Shown piece after piece: positions 9,064-17,626 of a stretch of DNA of 64,000 bases. The stretch covers positions 62,001 through 126,000 of the forward strand of contig NZ_JAEQNE010000003.1 of NCBI RefSeq assembly GCF_016722785.1, written 5' to 3'. The position numbers and the translations under genes were made by a program. The stretch comes from Ramlibacter monticola (GTDB lineage Bacteria > Pseudomonadota > Gammaproteobacteria > Burkholderiales > Burkholderiaceae_C). How positions within the stretch are numbered: position 1 is the first letter of the stretch; each line of letters begins with the position of its first letter. Under the pieces are notes generated by a model. It had not been told where the DNA came from, ran no database searches, and saw only the letters and a list, made by a program, of their open reading frames with translations.

Positions 9064-9091
9064 AGATTAGCACGATCGTGCGAAATGACAA
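9064..9091 (-). promoter_or_regulatory. tetR promoter with embedded operator O2
   Basis: On the minus strand, TTGTCA (9086-9091) and TAATCT (9064-9069) form a sigma-70-like promoter with a 16 bp spacer. The dyad TAGCACGATCGTGCGA (9068-9083) occupies the spacer and touches the -10 box. A repressor bound here would block RNA polymerase. It also lies in the intergenic region of the divergent acetoacetyl-CoA synthetase gene. Confidence 0.7.
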
Positions 9092-9181
9092 CCCCCTTCG
9101 ACCGGTGCGGGCAAGACGCCGACCCGGGCTCGTACAAACCCTGAGCCGGACGAGGCCGATTGCGGCGCTAACCTGCATGCC

Positions 9182-11185
9182 ATGTCCGTCCCCTACGTTC
9201 CCCAGATCCGCCGCTACCAGGACTGGCTGCGCACCGAGCGCGGCCTCGCCTTCGAGAACTACCAGGCGCTGTGGGAATGGTCGGTGCGGGACCTGGAGGG
9301 CTTCTGGCAAAGCATCTGGGACTACCTGGGGCTGGAATCGCCGACGCCGCACGCGGGCGTACTGGTCGAGGAGAAGATGCCCGGCGCGCGCTGGTTCGAG
9401 GGCGCCCGGGTGAACTACGCGCGCCAGGTGCTGCGCCACGTCGACGCCGCGCACGCCGCGGGCCTGCCGGCGCTCGTCAGCCGCAACGAGAAGGGACAAC
9501 AGCGCGAACTCTCCTGGCCGGAGTTGCGCCGCCAGGTCGCCTCGGTGGCCCTGCACCTGAAGGAGCAAGGCTTGCAGCCCGGCGACCGCGTCGCCGCCTA
9601 CCTGCCCAACATCCCGGAAGCGATGGTGGCCTTCCTGGCGGTGGTCAGCCTGGGCGGCATCTGGAGCATCTGCGCGCCGGACATGGGCACGAACGCGGTG
9701 CTCGATCGCTTCAAGCAGATCGATCCCAAGGTGCTCATCGCCTGCGACGGGGTGAGCTACGGCGGGCGCGACCACGACCGCCGGCCCATCATCGCGGAAC
9801 TGGAGGCGGCGCTGCCGACCGTGAAGCACGTGCTGGTGCTGCGCAACCTCGGCCTCGACAGCGGGCAGCTTCCGCCCCATGCGGACCTCAGCGCCGCGAT
9901 GCGCCGCCAAGGCCCCGAGGTGGACGCTTTCGAGCCGCTATGGCTGCCCTTCGACCACCCGGTCTGGATCGTCTATTCCAGCGGCACCACCGGGCTGCCG
10001 AAGCCGATCGTGCACGGCCACGGCGGCATCCTGCTGGTGATGCTGATGATGTGCGTGCTGCACAACGACATCGGCTGCAGCTACGACGCGAACAGCCGCG
10101 GCGAGCGCTACCTCTGGTACAGCTCTACGGGCTGGGTCATGTGGAACGCGCAGATGGCGGGCCTGCTCAATGGCACGACCTGCTGCATCTACGACGGCAA
10201 TCCCGCGGGCAGCAAGGACAAGCCGGACTGGGGCGTGCTGTGGCGCTTCGCCGCCGACGTGGGCGTCACCTTCTTCGGCGCCGGCGCGGCGTACTTCGCC
10301 AACTGCATGAAGGCGGGGCTGGACCTGGCGCAGTGGCCCGGGCTGAAATCGGTGCGCGCGCTGGGCACCACCGGCTCGCCGCTGCCCGAGGACGTGCAGC
10401 GCTGGGGCGTCGCGCAGTTCCGCCGCCTCGGCGTGCCGGAAATCTGGTGGTGCAACATCTCCGGCGGCACCGATTTCGCCGGCGCCTTCATCGGCGGCAA
10501 CCGCGAGCTGCCGCAGGTGCCCGGCGAGATGCAGTGCCGCATGCTCGGTTGCGCGGTGGAGGCGTGGAACGAGCAGGGGCAGCCGGTGATCGGCGAAGTC
10601 GGCGAGCTGGTGTGCACGCGGCCGATCCCGTCGATGCCGCTTCATTTCTGGAACGACCCGGGCAACCAGCGCTACCTCTCCAGCTACTTCGACATGTACC
10701 CGGGCATCTGGCGCCACGGCGACTGGCTGCGCATCACGCCCGAGGGCGGCTGCGTGATCTACGGCCGCAGCGACGCGACCATCAACCGCCACGGACTGCG
10801 CATGGGGACGGCGGAGATCTACAGCGCCGTCGAAGGCATCCCCGAGGTGCTGGACTCGATGGTGGTGGACCTGGAGTACCTGGGCCGCGCGAGCTACATG
10901 CCGCTGTTCGTGGTGCTGCGTCCGGGCGTCGTGCTCGACGAGGCGATGAAAGCCCGGATCGCCAACGCGATCCGCACGGCGCTGAGTCCCCGCTTCGTGC
11001 CCGACGAGATCGTGCAGGTGGCGGAGATCCCGCGCACGCTGACGGGCAAGAAGCAGGAGCTGCCGATCAAGAAACTGATGCTGGGGCAGCCGATCGAGAA
11101 GGTGGTGAACCGGGACGCCATGGCGAACCCGGGCTGCCTGGAGGCTTACGTTGCTTTCGCCCGCTCGCGCGGCGAATCGTCATGA
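9182..11185 (+). CDS. Acetoacetate--CoA ligase (acetoacetyl-CoA synthetase)
   Basis: This 667-residue adenylate-forming ligase has the acetoacetyl-CoA synthetase layout. An N-terminal ACAS-type cap (YQALWEWSVRDLEGFW) precedes the AMP-binding P-loop IVYSSGTTGLPKPIVHGHGG, then SSTGWVMWNAQM, the GDWLRITPEGGCVIYGRSDATINRHGLRMGTAEIY region, and the catalytic Lys loop LTGKKQELPIKK. The reaction is acetoacetate + ATP + CoA to acetoacetyl-CoA, in ketone-body or polyhydroxybutyrate metabolism. A related short acid remains possible as substrate. A Rieske oxygenase gene starts 13 bp after its stop, suggesting co-transcription. Confidence 0.9.
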   Translation: MSVPYVPQIRRYQDWLRTERGLAFENYQALWEWSVRDLEGFWQSIWDYLGLESPTPHAGVLVEEKMPGARWFEGARVNYARQVLRHVDAAHAAGLPALVSRNEKGQQRELSWPELRRQVASVALHLKEQGLQPGDRVAAYLPNIPEAMVAFLAVVSLGGIWSICAPDMGTNAVLDRFKQIDPKVLIACDGVSYGGRDHDRRPIIAELEAALPTVKHVLVLRNLGLDSGQLPPHADLSAAMRRQGPEVDAFEPLWLPFDHPVWIVYSSGTTGLPKPIVHGHGGILLVMLMMCVLHNDIGCSYDANSRGERYLWYSSTGWVMWNAQMAGLLNGTTCCIYDGNPAGSKDKPDWGVLWRFAADVGVTFFGAGAAYFANCMKAGLDLAQWPGLKSVRALGTTGSPLPEDVQRWGVAQFRRLGVPEIWWCNISGGTDFAGAFIGGNRELPQVPGEMQCRMLGCAVEAWNEQGQPVIGEVGELVCTRPIPSMPLHFWNDPGNQRYLSSYFDMYPGIWRHGDWLRITPEGGCVIYGRSDATINRHGLRMGTAEIYSAVEGIPEVLDSMVVDLEYLGRASYMPLFVVLRPGVVLDEAMKARIANAIRTALSPRFVPDEIVQVAEIPRTLTGKKQELPIKKLMLGQPIEKVVNRDAMANPGCLEAYVAFARSRGESS

Positions 11186-11198
11186 AGGGAGTCCATCC

Positions 11199-12302
11199 AT
11201 GTTCCTGAAGAACTGCTGGTACGTCGCCGCCTGGGACCACGAGCTCATCGACGGCAAGCTGCTGGCCCGCACGCTCCTCGAGGAGGCCGTGCTGCTGTAC
11301 AAGTCCGAGACCGGCCGCGTCGTGGCCTTGCAGGACCGCTGCTGCCACCGCGGCGTGCCGCTGCACCTGGGCCGGCGCGAAGGCGACTGCGTGCGCTGCA
11401 TGTACCACGGCCTGAAGTTCGATCCCTCGGGCAAGTGCATCCAGATCCCGGGCCAGGAGCTCATCCCGCCCAAGCTGGGGGTGCGAAGCTATCCCGTGGT
11501 GGAGAAGGACCACCTGGTCTGGATCTGGATGGGTGACCCGTCGAAGGCGGATCCGGCGGAGATCATCGACTTCCCCTACCTGCGGGAGCCGCGCTGGAAA
11601 GGCATCCCCGACTACATGCACTACAAGGCCAACTGGCTGCTGATCGTGGACAACCTGTCGGACTTCGCGCACCTGGCGTTCGTGCACACGAAGACGCTGG
11701 GCGGCTCCGAGGAGTACGCGTACAAGACCAAGCCGGTGGCGATCGAGCGCCTGCCGCGGGGCTTTCGCGTGGAGCGCTGGCACATGGACGCGCCGCCGCC
11801 GCCCTTCCACGCCAAGGTGCTGCCGGCGGCGGAAAAGGCCCGCAACGTGGACCGTCGCAACATCGGCCACATGCACATCCCCGGCATCTTCTTCCTCGAA
11901 TCGATGTTCTCGCCGGCCGGCAGCGGCTCGGAACAGGGCAGGCGCGAGGGCACGCGCGAATACCGCAACTGCCAGTTCATGACGCCCGAGACCCGGCGCA
12001 CCACGCACTTCTTCTGGACCTACCTGAACGACTGGGAAGGCGAGGACCCCAACATCTCGCGTTCGCTGCACCAGAGCCTGATCGAAGGCTTCCTCGAGGA
12101 CAAGCACCTGATCGAGGCGCAGCAGGTCGTGATCGACACCGATCCCACTTTCGAGCTGCAGGCCATCGCCTCCGATGCGGCGCTGTCGCACTTCCGCATG
12201 ACCTTCGCGAAGCTGGTGGCGCAGGAGGAGGCGGAGCGCGGGATCGTGCAGGCGGCCGCGGGCAAGCCCGTGAAGCCGCATGAGATCGGCCTCAAGGCCT
12301 GA
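11199..12302 (+). CDS. Rieske-type aromatic ring-hydroxylating oxygenase, alpha subunit (VanA-like)
   Basis: This 367-residue oxygenase has a [2Fe-2S] Rieske motif with C48, H50, C67 and H70 (spacing C-x-H-x16-C-x2-H). The mononuclear-iron motif D155-x2-H158-x4-H163 sits in NLSDFAHLAFVH. Size and N-terminus (FLKNCWYVAAWDHEL) resemble vanillate demethylase-type enzymes that O- or N-demethylate or hydroxylate aromatic acids. It needs a separate reductase, and none is adjacent. The start MFLKN is preceded by GAAGGGAG. The gene lies 13 bp behind the acetoacetyl-CoA synthetase gene, an unusual pairing. The substrate cannot be deduced. Confidence 0.88.
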   Translation: MFLKNCWYVAAWDHELIDGKLLARTLLEEAVLLYKSETGRVVALQDRCCHRGVPLHLGRREGDCVRCMYHGLKFDPSGKCIQIPGQELIPPKLGVRSYPVVEKDHLVWIWMGDPSKADPAEIIDFPYLREPRWKGIPDYMHYKANWLLIVDNLSDFAHLAFVHTKTLGGSEEYAYKTKPVAIERLPRGFRVERWHMDAPPPPFHAKVLPAAEKARNVDRRNIGHMHIPGIFFLESMFSPAGSGSEQGRREGTREYRNCQFMTPETRRTTHFFWTYLNDWEGEDPNISRSLHQSLIEGFLEDKHLIEAQQVVIDTDPTFELQAIASDAALSHFRMTFAKLVAQEEAERGIVQAAAGKPVKPHEIGLKA

Positions 12303-12306
12303 GGCC
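12288..12306. terminator. Possible terminator hairpin overlapping the oxygenase stop
   Basis: GGCCTCA / TGAGGCC form a perfect 7 bp stem around AGGCC, spanning the stop codon of the Rieske gene and the 15 bp gap to the convergent EamA gene. There is no T tract. It is called from position and symmetry only. Confidence 0.3.
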
Positions 12307-12317
12307 GGAAGCGCGCC

Positions 12318-13217
12318 TCACCGCGCCTTCTTCCGGTTCACCAGCACGATCCCGGCCGCCACCGCGACCAGTGCCGTCAGCAACTGCGGCGTCAGCTTCT
12401 CGCCGAGCAGCGCCACCCCGAACAGCAGCGCGAACAGCGGCGCCAGGAAGGTGAACGAGGACAGCTGCGTCGCCGGGTAGTGGCGCAGCATCCACATCCA
12501 CGCGAGATAGCTGGCGAAGGCTCCGATCGCCGTCTGCAGCGCGATGGAGACCCAGGCGTACGCCGAGTAGTGCAGCGACCAGGTCTCGCCCAGGGCCAGG
12601 GAGAGCAGCGGCGCCACCGCCGCCGTGACGGCCACCTGGTAGAACAGCGTCTTCTCCGCGCTCGCGGTGGCCAGCTTCGAGCCGCGGATCACGATCGTGG
12701 TCAGGCCCCATAGCACCCCGGCCGCCAGCGCCAGCGCGTCGCCGCGTAGCTGGCGCGGAGTGCTGTGCCCCGCGAAGCCTTCGCTGAACGCCACCGCCAC
12801 CGCGGCGAAGGCGATGCCCAGCCCGATCCACTGCAGCGGCCGCAGCCGCTCGGAGGGCGTCACGCGCGGCAGCAGCAGCGCCACCACGAAGGGCGAGGTG
12901 TAGAGGAACACGGTCAGGCGCGACGCCGCCGTGTCGCGCAGCCCCAGGTAGATGCAGGTGAACTCGCTGGCGAACAGCAGGCCCGCCAGCAGGCCGCCGC
13001 CCAGGGTGCCGTCGGACGCGAACAGCGGGATGCCGCGCCAGGCGCACCAACCCCACAGCAGCGCGGTGGCGCCGACGAAGCGCAGCGCCGCCTGCCACAG
13101 CGGCGGCACCTCGGGCACGGTGGTCTTGATCAGGATCTGCTGCAGGCCCCAGAACAGGCAGCAGGCCAGCAGCAGCGAGACGGCGAGGGCGTCGAGGTGT
13201 TCTTTTCGTTCGCGCAT
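12318..13217 (-). CDS. EamA/DMT-superfamily permease
   Basis: A 299-residue integral membrane protein with ten predicted hydrophobic helices arranged as two EamA repeats. It ends in a short basic tail (VNRKKAR), the common topology of drug/metabolite transporter exporters. The second repeat carries the typical ASYLAWMWMLRHYPATQLSSFTFLAPLFALLFG segment. The substrate is unknown. It lies 27 bp downstream of the flavin reductase gene on the same strand and converges with the Rieske oxygenase gene. Confidence 0.85.
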   Translation of the reverse strand: MRERKEHLDALAVSLLLACCLFWGLQQILIKTTVPEVPPLWQAALRFVGATALLWGWCAWRGIPLFASDGTLGGGLLAGLLFASEFTCIYLGLRDTAASRLTVFLYTSPFVVALLLPRVTPSERLRPLQWIGLGIAFAAVAVAFSEGFAGHSTPRQLRGDALALAAGVLWGLTTIVIRGSKLATASAEKTLFYQVAVTAAVAPLLSLALGETWSLHYSAYAWVSIALQTAIGAFASYLAWMWMLRHYPATQLSSFTFLAPLFALLFGVALLGEKLTPQLLTALVAVAAGIVLVNRKKAR

Positions 13218-13244
13218 CGCGCGATGGTAGCGATGCGCGCTGGC

Positions 13245-13781
13245 TCAGAGCGGAAGCTCGGTGTAGTAACGCCCGCCGTGGAACAGCAGGGGCGAGGCGC
13301 CCGCGCGGTGCGTGCAGCGCTCCACCTCGCCGACGAAGATCACGTGGTCGCCTTCCTCGTAGCGGCTGCGGTTGAAGCATTCGAAGGTGGCCGCGACGCC
13401 GTGCAGCAGCGGGGCGCCGCCCGCGCCCTCGTCGAAGCCGACGCCGCTCCAGCGGTCCACCCCGCGCGTGGCGAAGCGTTCCGCCAGCGGCTTCTGGTCG
13501 GCTGCCAGCACGTTGATCGCATAGTGCGAACCGGCACTGAACAGCGCCATCGACGCCGCGACGCGCGAGAGGCTCCACAGGACCAGGGGCGGCGTCAGCG
13601 ACACCGAGTTGAAGGAATTGGCCGTCAGGCCGATCAACTGGCCCTCGGCCGTGCGCGCCGTCACGATGGTCACGCCGGTGGCGAACATGCCCAGCGCGAG
13701 GCGGAACTCGTGGGCGGAAAAAGTGGGCGGAGTGGCTTGCCGCGGGGGGGTCATCAGGGGCTCGATTGCAGCGACTTTCAT
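13245..13781 (-). CDS. Flavin reductase-like FMN-binding oxidoreductase
   Basis: A 178-residue flavin reductase domain protein with the signature FRLALGMFATGVTIVTA, then GLTANSFNSVSLTPPLVLWSL and DHVIFVGEVERC. These split-barrel proteins reduce FMN or FAD with NAD(P)H to supply two-component monooxygenases. No partner monooxygenase is next to it. Two starts are possible: 13781 (MKVAAIEPLM) and 13754 (MTPPRQ). Neither has a clear ribosome-binding site, so the N-terminus is uncertain. It is divergent from an alpha/beta hydrolase gene, with 51 bp between them. Confidence 0.83.
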   Translation of the reverse strand: MKVAAIEPLMTPPRQATPPTFSAHEFRLALGMFATGVTIVTARTAEGQLIGLTANSFNSVSLTPPLVLWSLSRVAASMALFSAGSHYAINVLAADQKPLAERFATRGVDRWSGVGFDEGAGGAPLLHGVAATFECFNRSRYEEGDHVIFVGEVERCTHRAGASPLLFHGGRYYTELPL

Positions 13782-13832
13782 GTAGTATGGCCCACGACCC
13801 GGGCACGCGACGGCAGGCTGCAGAACCCATCC

Positions 13833-14615
13833 ATGACTCCGGTACCCGCCTTCACCACCCTCGGTGCCGGTTCCACCACCATCCTGATGCTGCACGGCAT
13901 CGTCGGCGGCCACCTCGCCTTCGCGCCGCAGGTCGAGTCCTTCGCCTCCGCCGGCTACCGCGCCGTGGCCTGGGACATGCCGGGCTACGGCCACAGCGCG
14001 CCGATCGAGCCCTATACCTTCAAGGGCCTGGCGCAAAGCTGCATCCACCTGATCGAAACGCTCAAGTGCGGCCACGTGGTGCTGCTGGGGCACAGCATGG
14101 GCGGCATGGTGGCGCAGGAGGTGGTGGCGCGCCGGCCCGAGATCGTGAGCCGCCTGATCCTCTGCGGCACCTCGCCCGCCTTCGGCCGCCCCGACGGCGA
14201 GGACTACATCGCCGAGCGCACCGCACCATTGGCGGCGGGCCGCTCGATGGCCGAACTGGCCGAGACGCTGGTGCCGCAGATGGTCGGCCCCGCTTCGCTG
14301 CCGGAGGGCGTGCGGCTCGCCACGCACTGCATGGGGCGGGTGCCGGCCGCCACCTACCGCCGGGCCCTGGAATGCATCGTCACCTTCGACCGCCGCGGCA
14401 ACCTGGGAAACATCCACGTGCCCACGCTGCTGCTCGCGGGCGAACATGACCGCAACACGCCCCCCGCGACGATGAAGGAGATGGCCGAGGAGATTCCATG
14501 CAGCACCTACTTCGAGATGCAGGGCATCGGGCACTTGCAAAACCTGGAGGCGCCCGACGACTTCGACGGCCTGGTGCTGAACTTCCTGGCGCTGCCGAAC
14601 CGCTTGCTGCATTGA
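13833..14615 (+). CDS. Alpha/beta hydrolase (enol-lactonase/meta-cleavage-product hydrolase type)
   Basis: This 260-residue protein shows a complete alpha/beta-hydrolase core: oxyanion loop LMLHGIVGGH, WDMPGYGHS, nucleophile GHSMGG, acid LLLAGEHDRNTPP and catalytic His in MQGIGHLQNLEAP. The pattern resembles 3-oxoadipate enol-lactonase and C-C bond hydrolases of aromatic catabolism, but the substrate is unknown. The divergent flavin reductase gene is compatible with an aromatic-degradation role. The stop is 22 bp before the truncated M14 peptidase gene. Confidence 0.85.
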   Translation: MTPVPAFTTLGAGSTTILMLHGIVGGHLAFAPQVESFASAGYRAVAWDMPGYGHSAPIEPYTFKGLAQSCIHLIETLKCGHVVLLGHSMGGMVAQEVVARRPEIVSRLILCGTSPAFGRPDGEDYIAERTAPLAAGRSMAELAETLVPQMVGPASLPEGVRLATHCMGRVPAATYRRALECIVTFDRRGNLGNIHVPTLLLAGEHDRNTPPATMKEMAEEIPCSTYFEMQGIGHLQNLEAPDDFDGLVLNFLALPNRLLH

Positions 14616-14637
14616 ATCCGGGGGGAGAGACGGACGC

Positions 14638-15198
14638 GTGAAGAAGTCGTGGGCGCTGTCCGCCGCGCTGTTGCTGGCGCCGCAGCCGGTGCACTGGCGA
14701 TTCGTGCCGGTGCTCAACCCCGACGGGGTGTTCTCGCAGCCGCCCAGCCGCACCAACGCGCACGGGGTGGACCTGAACCGCAACTTCCCCACGCCCGACT
14801 GGGAGCGCGACGCGGCCGCGTACTGGCAGAAGCGCACCAACCGGGACCCGCGCCGCTGGCCGGGCCCGCAGCCGCTGTCCGAGCCCGAGTCGCGCTTCCT
14901 GCACGACCAGATGCAGAGCTTCCGGCCGCACCTGATCGTTGCCATCCACGCCCCTTACGGCGTGCTGGACTTCGACGGACCCTCGGTGCCCCCCTCGCGC
15001 CTGGGCCGCCTGTACCTGGACCAGGTGGGCATCTTCCCCGGCTCGCTCGGCAACTACGGCGGCGTGCACAAGGGCGTGCCGGTGGTGACCATCGAGCTGC
15101 CCAACGCCATGCGCACCCCGCTCGACGCCGAAATGCGGCAGATGTGGCTGGACCTGCTGCGCTGGATGGCCGAGAAGGTGCCGGGGGAGAGCCGATAG
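14638..15198 (+). pseudogene. N-terminally truncated M14-family peptidase (MpaA-like)
   Basis: These 186 residues match the C-terminal two-thirds of murein peptide amidase/zinc carboxypeptidase-type proteins: LNPDG, GVDLNRNFP (R48), the third zinc ligand H104 in VAIHAPYG, and the catalytic Glu E153 in TIELP. The HxxE motif carrying the first two zinc ligands, and about 100 residues around it, are missing, because the intact hydrolase gene ends only 22 bp upstream. A GTG with GGGAGA ahead could start translation, and its N-terminus happens to look signal-like. It is most likely a decayed gene; a repurposed non-catalytic protein is less likely. Confidence 0.6.
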
Positions 15199-15238
15199 CG
15201 GGTGCATCCCGGGTGGTTTTTGGGCAGACTCCAGCCCC

Positions 15239-17569
15239 ATGACCACCGACACCGACATCGTGACGCGTTTCGGCAGCGGCCGGGACGTCCGGCGCATCGA
15301 GGACGAGGGGCTGCTCAAGGGCCTGGGGCAGTACACCGACGACATCACGCCGCCCGGGCAGCTGCGCGCGGTGTTCCTGCGCTCGCCGTACCCGCATGCG
15401 CGCATCGTCTCCATCGACACCGCGACCGCGGCCGGCATGCCCGGCGTGGTGAAGGTCGCCACCGGTGCCGAGCTGGTCGAGGCGGGCGTGCAGCCCATCC
15501 CCACCAATCCCGACTTCCGGCGCGCCGACGGCTCCCCCGCCGCCACGGCCCCGCGCCGCGCGTTGGCCCACGAGCGCGTGCGCTACGTCGGCGAGCCGGT
15601 GGCGATCGTCGTGGCCTGGTCGCTGCAGGAGGCCCGCGACGCCGCCGAGGCGGTGGTCGTGGAGTACGAGGAACTGCCCCACGTGGTCGACCTGGAGGAG
15701 GCGACCACGCCCGGCGCCCCGGCGCTGTGCGAGCAGGCGCCCGACAACGTGGCGGCGGAGATGCGCTTCGGCGACGCGGCGAAGACGGCGGCTGCCTTCG
15801 AGGGGGCCGCGCACGTGGTGCAGCTGAAGGTGGTCAACCAGCGCGTCGCCGCGCTCTCGATCGAGCCGCGCTCGGTGCTGGCCTGGGTGGCCGAGGACGG
15901 CCGGCTCACGCTGCGCATGAGCAGCCAGATGCCTTCCGGCGTGCGCAACTCGCTGGCCAACGACATCCTGGGCATCGGGCGCGACAAGGTGCGCGTGACG
16001 GTGGGCGACGTCGGCGGCGGCTTCGGCATGAAGACCGGCATCTACCCGGAGGACGCCGCGGTGGCCTGGGCCGCGTGGACGCTGAAGAGGCCGGTGAAGT
16101 GGATCGCCGAGCGCAGCGAGGAATTCCTGTCTTCCTTCCACGGCCGCGACCAGCAGGCGCAGGCCGAGCTCGCGCTGGCGGCCGACGGCCGCATCCTTGC
16201 CCTGCGCCTGCGCACGCTGGCCAACGTCGGCGCCTACGCCACGGCCACCGGCATGGTCATCCCGATGGTGGTGGGCCCCTGGGTGCAGACCAGCGTGTAC
16301 GACGTGCCGCTGATCGACTTCCACATCCGCTGCGTGATGACCAACACGGCCTGCACCGCGGCCTACCGCGGCGCGGGCCGGCCCGAGGCGATCTTCATCA
16401 TCGAGCGCCTGATGGACGAAGCGGCGCGCCAGACCGGCATCGACCGCATTGCGCTGCGCCGGCGCAACTTCGTGCGGCCCGAGCAGATGCCCTACACGAA
16501 TGCGATGGGGCAGGTGTACGACGTCGGCAAGTTCGAGATGATCATGGAGGAGGGCCTGGACCTCGCCGACTGGAGCGGCTTCGAGGCCCGCGCGGCGGAG
16601 AGCAAGGCGCGCGGCCGGCTGCGCGGCCTGGGCATCTCCACCTTCCTCGAGTGGACCAGCGGAATGGCTTTCGAGGAACGCGTGACGGTGGAGGTCCGGG
16701 CCGACGGCGTGATCGAGGTCTTCTCCGCCGTCAACCAGATGGGGCAGGGCATCGCGACCACGCTGGCCCAGCTGGTGGTCGACGTGTTCAAGGTGCCGAT
16801 CGACCGGGTGCGCGTGGTGCTGGGCGACACCGACCGCGGCGACGGCTTCGGCAGCGCGGGGTCGCGCTCGCTCTTCACGGGCGGATCGGCGCTGCACCTC
16901 GGTTCGGTCAAGACGCTGGACACCGCGCGCGCGCTCGCGGCGCAGTCGCTGGAGGCGTCGGCCTCGGACCTCGAGTACCTGGAGGGGCGCTTCCACGTGA
17001 AGGGCACGGACCTCGGCATCGGCCTGTTCGAGCTGGCGGCGAAGCAGCCGGGCGGGCACATCTTCACCGACCACACCAGCGCCGTGCAGGGGCCCAGCTG
17101 GCCCAACGGCTGCCACGTGAGCGAGGTGGAGATCGACCCGCAGACCGGCGCCGTGCAGGTGGTGCGCTATGCGTCGGTGAACGACATCGGGCGGGTGGTG
17201 AACCCGATGATCGTGCGCGGCCAGCTCGATGGCGGTGCCGTGCAGGGCATCGGGCAGGCCTTGTGCGAGCACATGGTGTACGAGCCTGCGACCGCCCAGC
17301 CGGTGAGCGGCAGCCTGATGGATTACGCGGCGCCGCGGGCGGACATCGTCGCCTGCGAATTCGTCACCGAGATGAACCAGACGGTGCCCTGCACCACCAA
17401 TCCGCTCGGGACCAAGGGCGTGGGCGAGCTGGGCACGATCGGTGCCACCCCCAGCATCGTGAATGCGGTGGCCGACGCGCTGGCGCGCTCCGGCAGGAAG
17501 GAAGCGGCGTCGCAGCTCCAGATGCCGCTGAGCCCGATGAAACTCTGGGAGGCGCTCCAGCGGCGCTGA
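15239..17569 (+). CDS. Xanthine dehydrogenase/CoxL-family molybdopterin-binding large subunit
   Basis: A 776-residue large subunit of a molybdenum hydroxylase. It has the N-terminal a/b hammerhead domain (KGLGQYTDDITPPGQLRAVFLRSPYPHARI), GDVGGGFGMKTGIYPED, the active-site loop AYRGAGRPE starting at A375, and the catalytic Glu E730 in GTKGVGELGT. The AYRGAGR loop matches form II rather than the CO-oxidising AYRCSFR enzymes, so CO oxidation is unlikely and hydroxylation of an organic substrate is expected. The usual FAD and [2Fe-2S] subunit genes are absent on both sides, so it must pair with distant subunits or be an orphan. Confidence 0.9.
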   Translation: MTTDTDIVTRFGSGRDVRRIEDEGLLKGLGQYTDDITPPGQLRAVFLRSPYPHARIVSIDTATAAGMPGVVKVATGAELVEAGVQPIPTNPDFRRADGSPAATAPRRALAHERVRYVGEPVAIVVAWSLQEARDAAEAVVVEYEELPHVVDLEEATTPGAPALCEQAPDNVAAEMRFGDAAKTAAAFEGAAHVVQLKVVNQRVAALSIEPRSVLAWVAEDGRLTLRMSSQMPSGVRNSLANDILGIGRDKVRVTVGDVGGGFGMKTGIYPEDAAVAWAAWTLKRPVKWIAERSEEFLSSFHGRDQQAQAELALAADGRILALRLRTLANVGAYATATGMVIPMVVGPWVQTSVYDVPLIDFHIRCVMTNTACTAAYRGAGRPEAIFIIERLMDEAARQTGIDRIALRRRNFVRPEQMPYTNAMGQVYDVGKFEMIMEEGLDLADWSGFEARAAESKARGRLRGLGISTFLEWTSGMAFEERVTVEVRADGVIEVFSAVNQMGQGIATTLAQLVVDVFKVPIDRVRVVLGDTDRGDGFGSAGSRSLFTGGSALHLGSVKTLDTARALAAQSLEASASDLEYLEGRFHVKGTDLGIGLFELAAKQPGGHIFTDHTSAVQGPSWPNGCHVSEVEIDPQTGAVQVVRYASVNDIGRVVNPMIVRGQLDGGAVQGIGQALCEHMVYEPATAQPVSGSLMDYAAPRADIVACEFVTEMNQTVPCTTNPLGTKGVGELGTIGATPSIVNAVADALARSGRKEAASQLQMPLSPMKLWEALQRR

Positions 17570-17626
17570 AAGGAAGGAAGAGGGGGCACCCGGTCTCCGG
17601 CTGAAAGTCCGGGGCCGCTGGTCTCC

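Noticed and set aside
15239..17569. Aerobic carbon monoxide dehydrogenase
   Set aside because: The active-site loop is AYRGAGR rather than AYRCSFR, and the coxM and coxS genes are missing.
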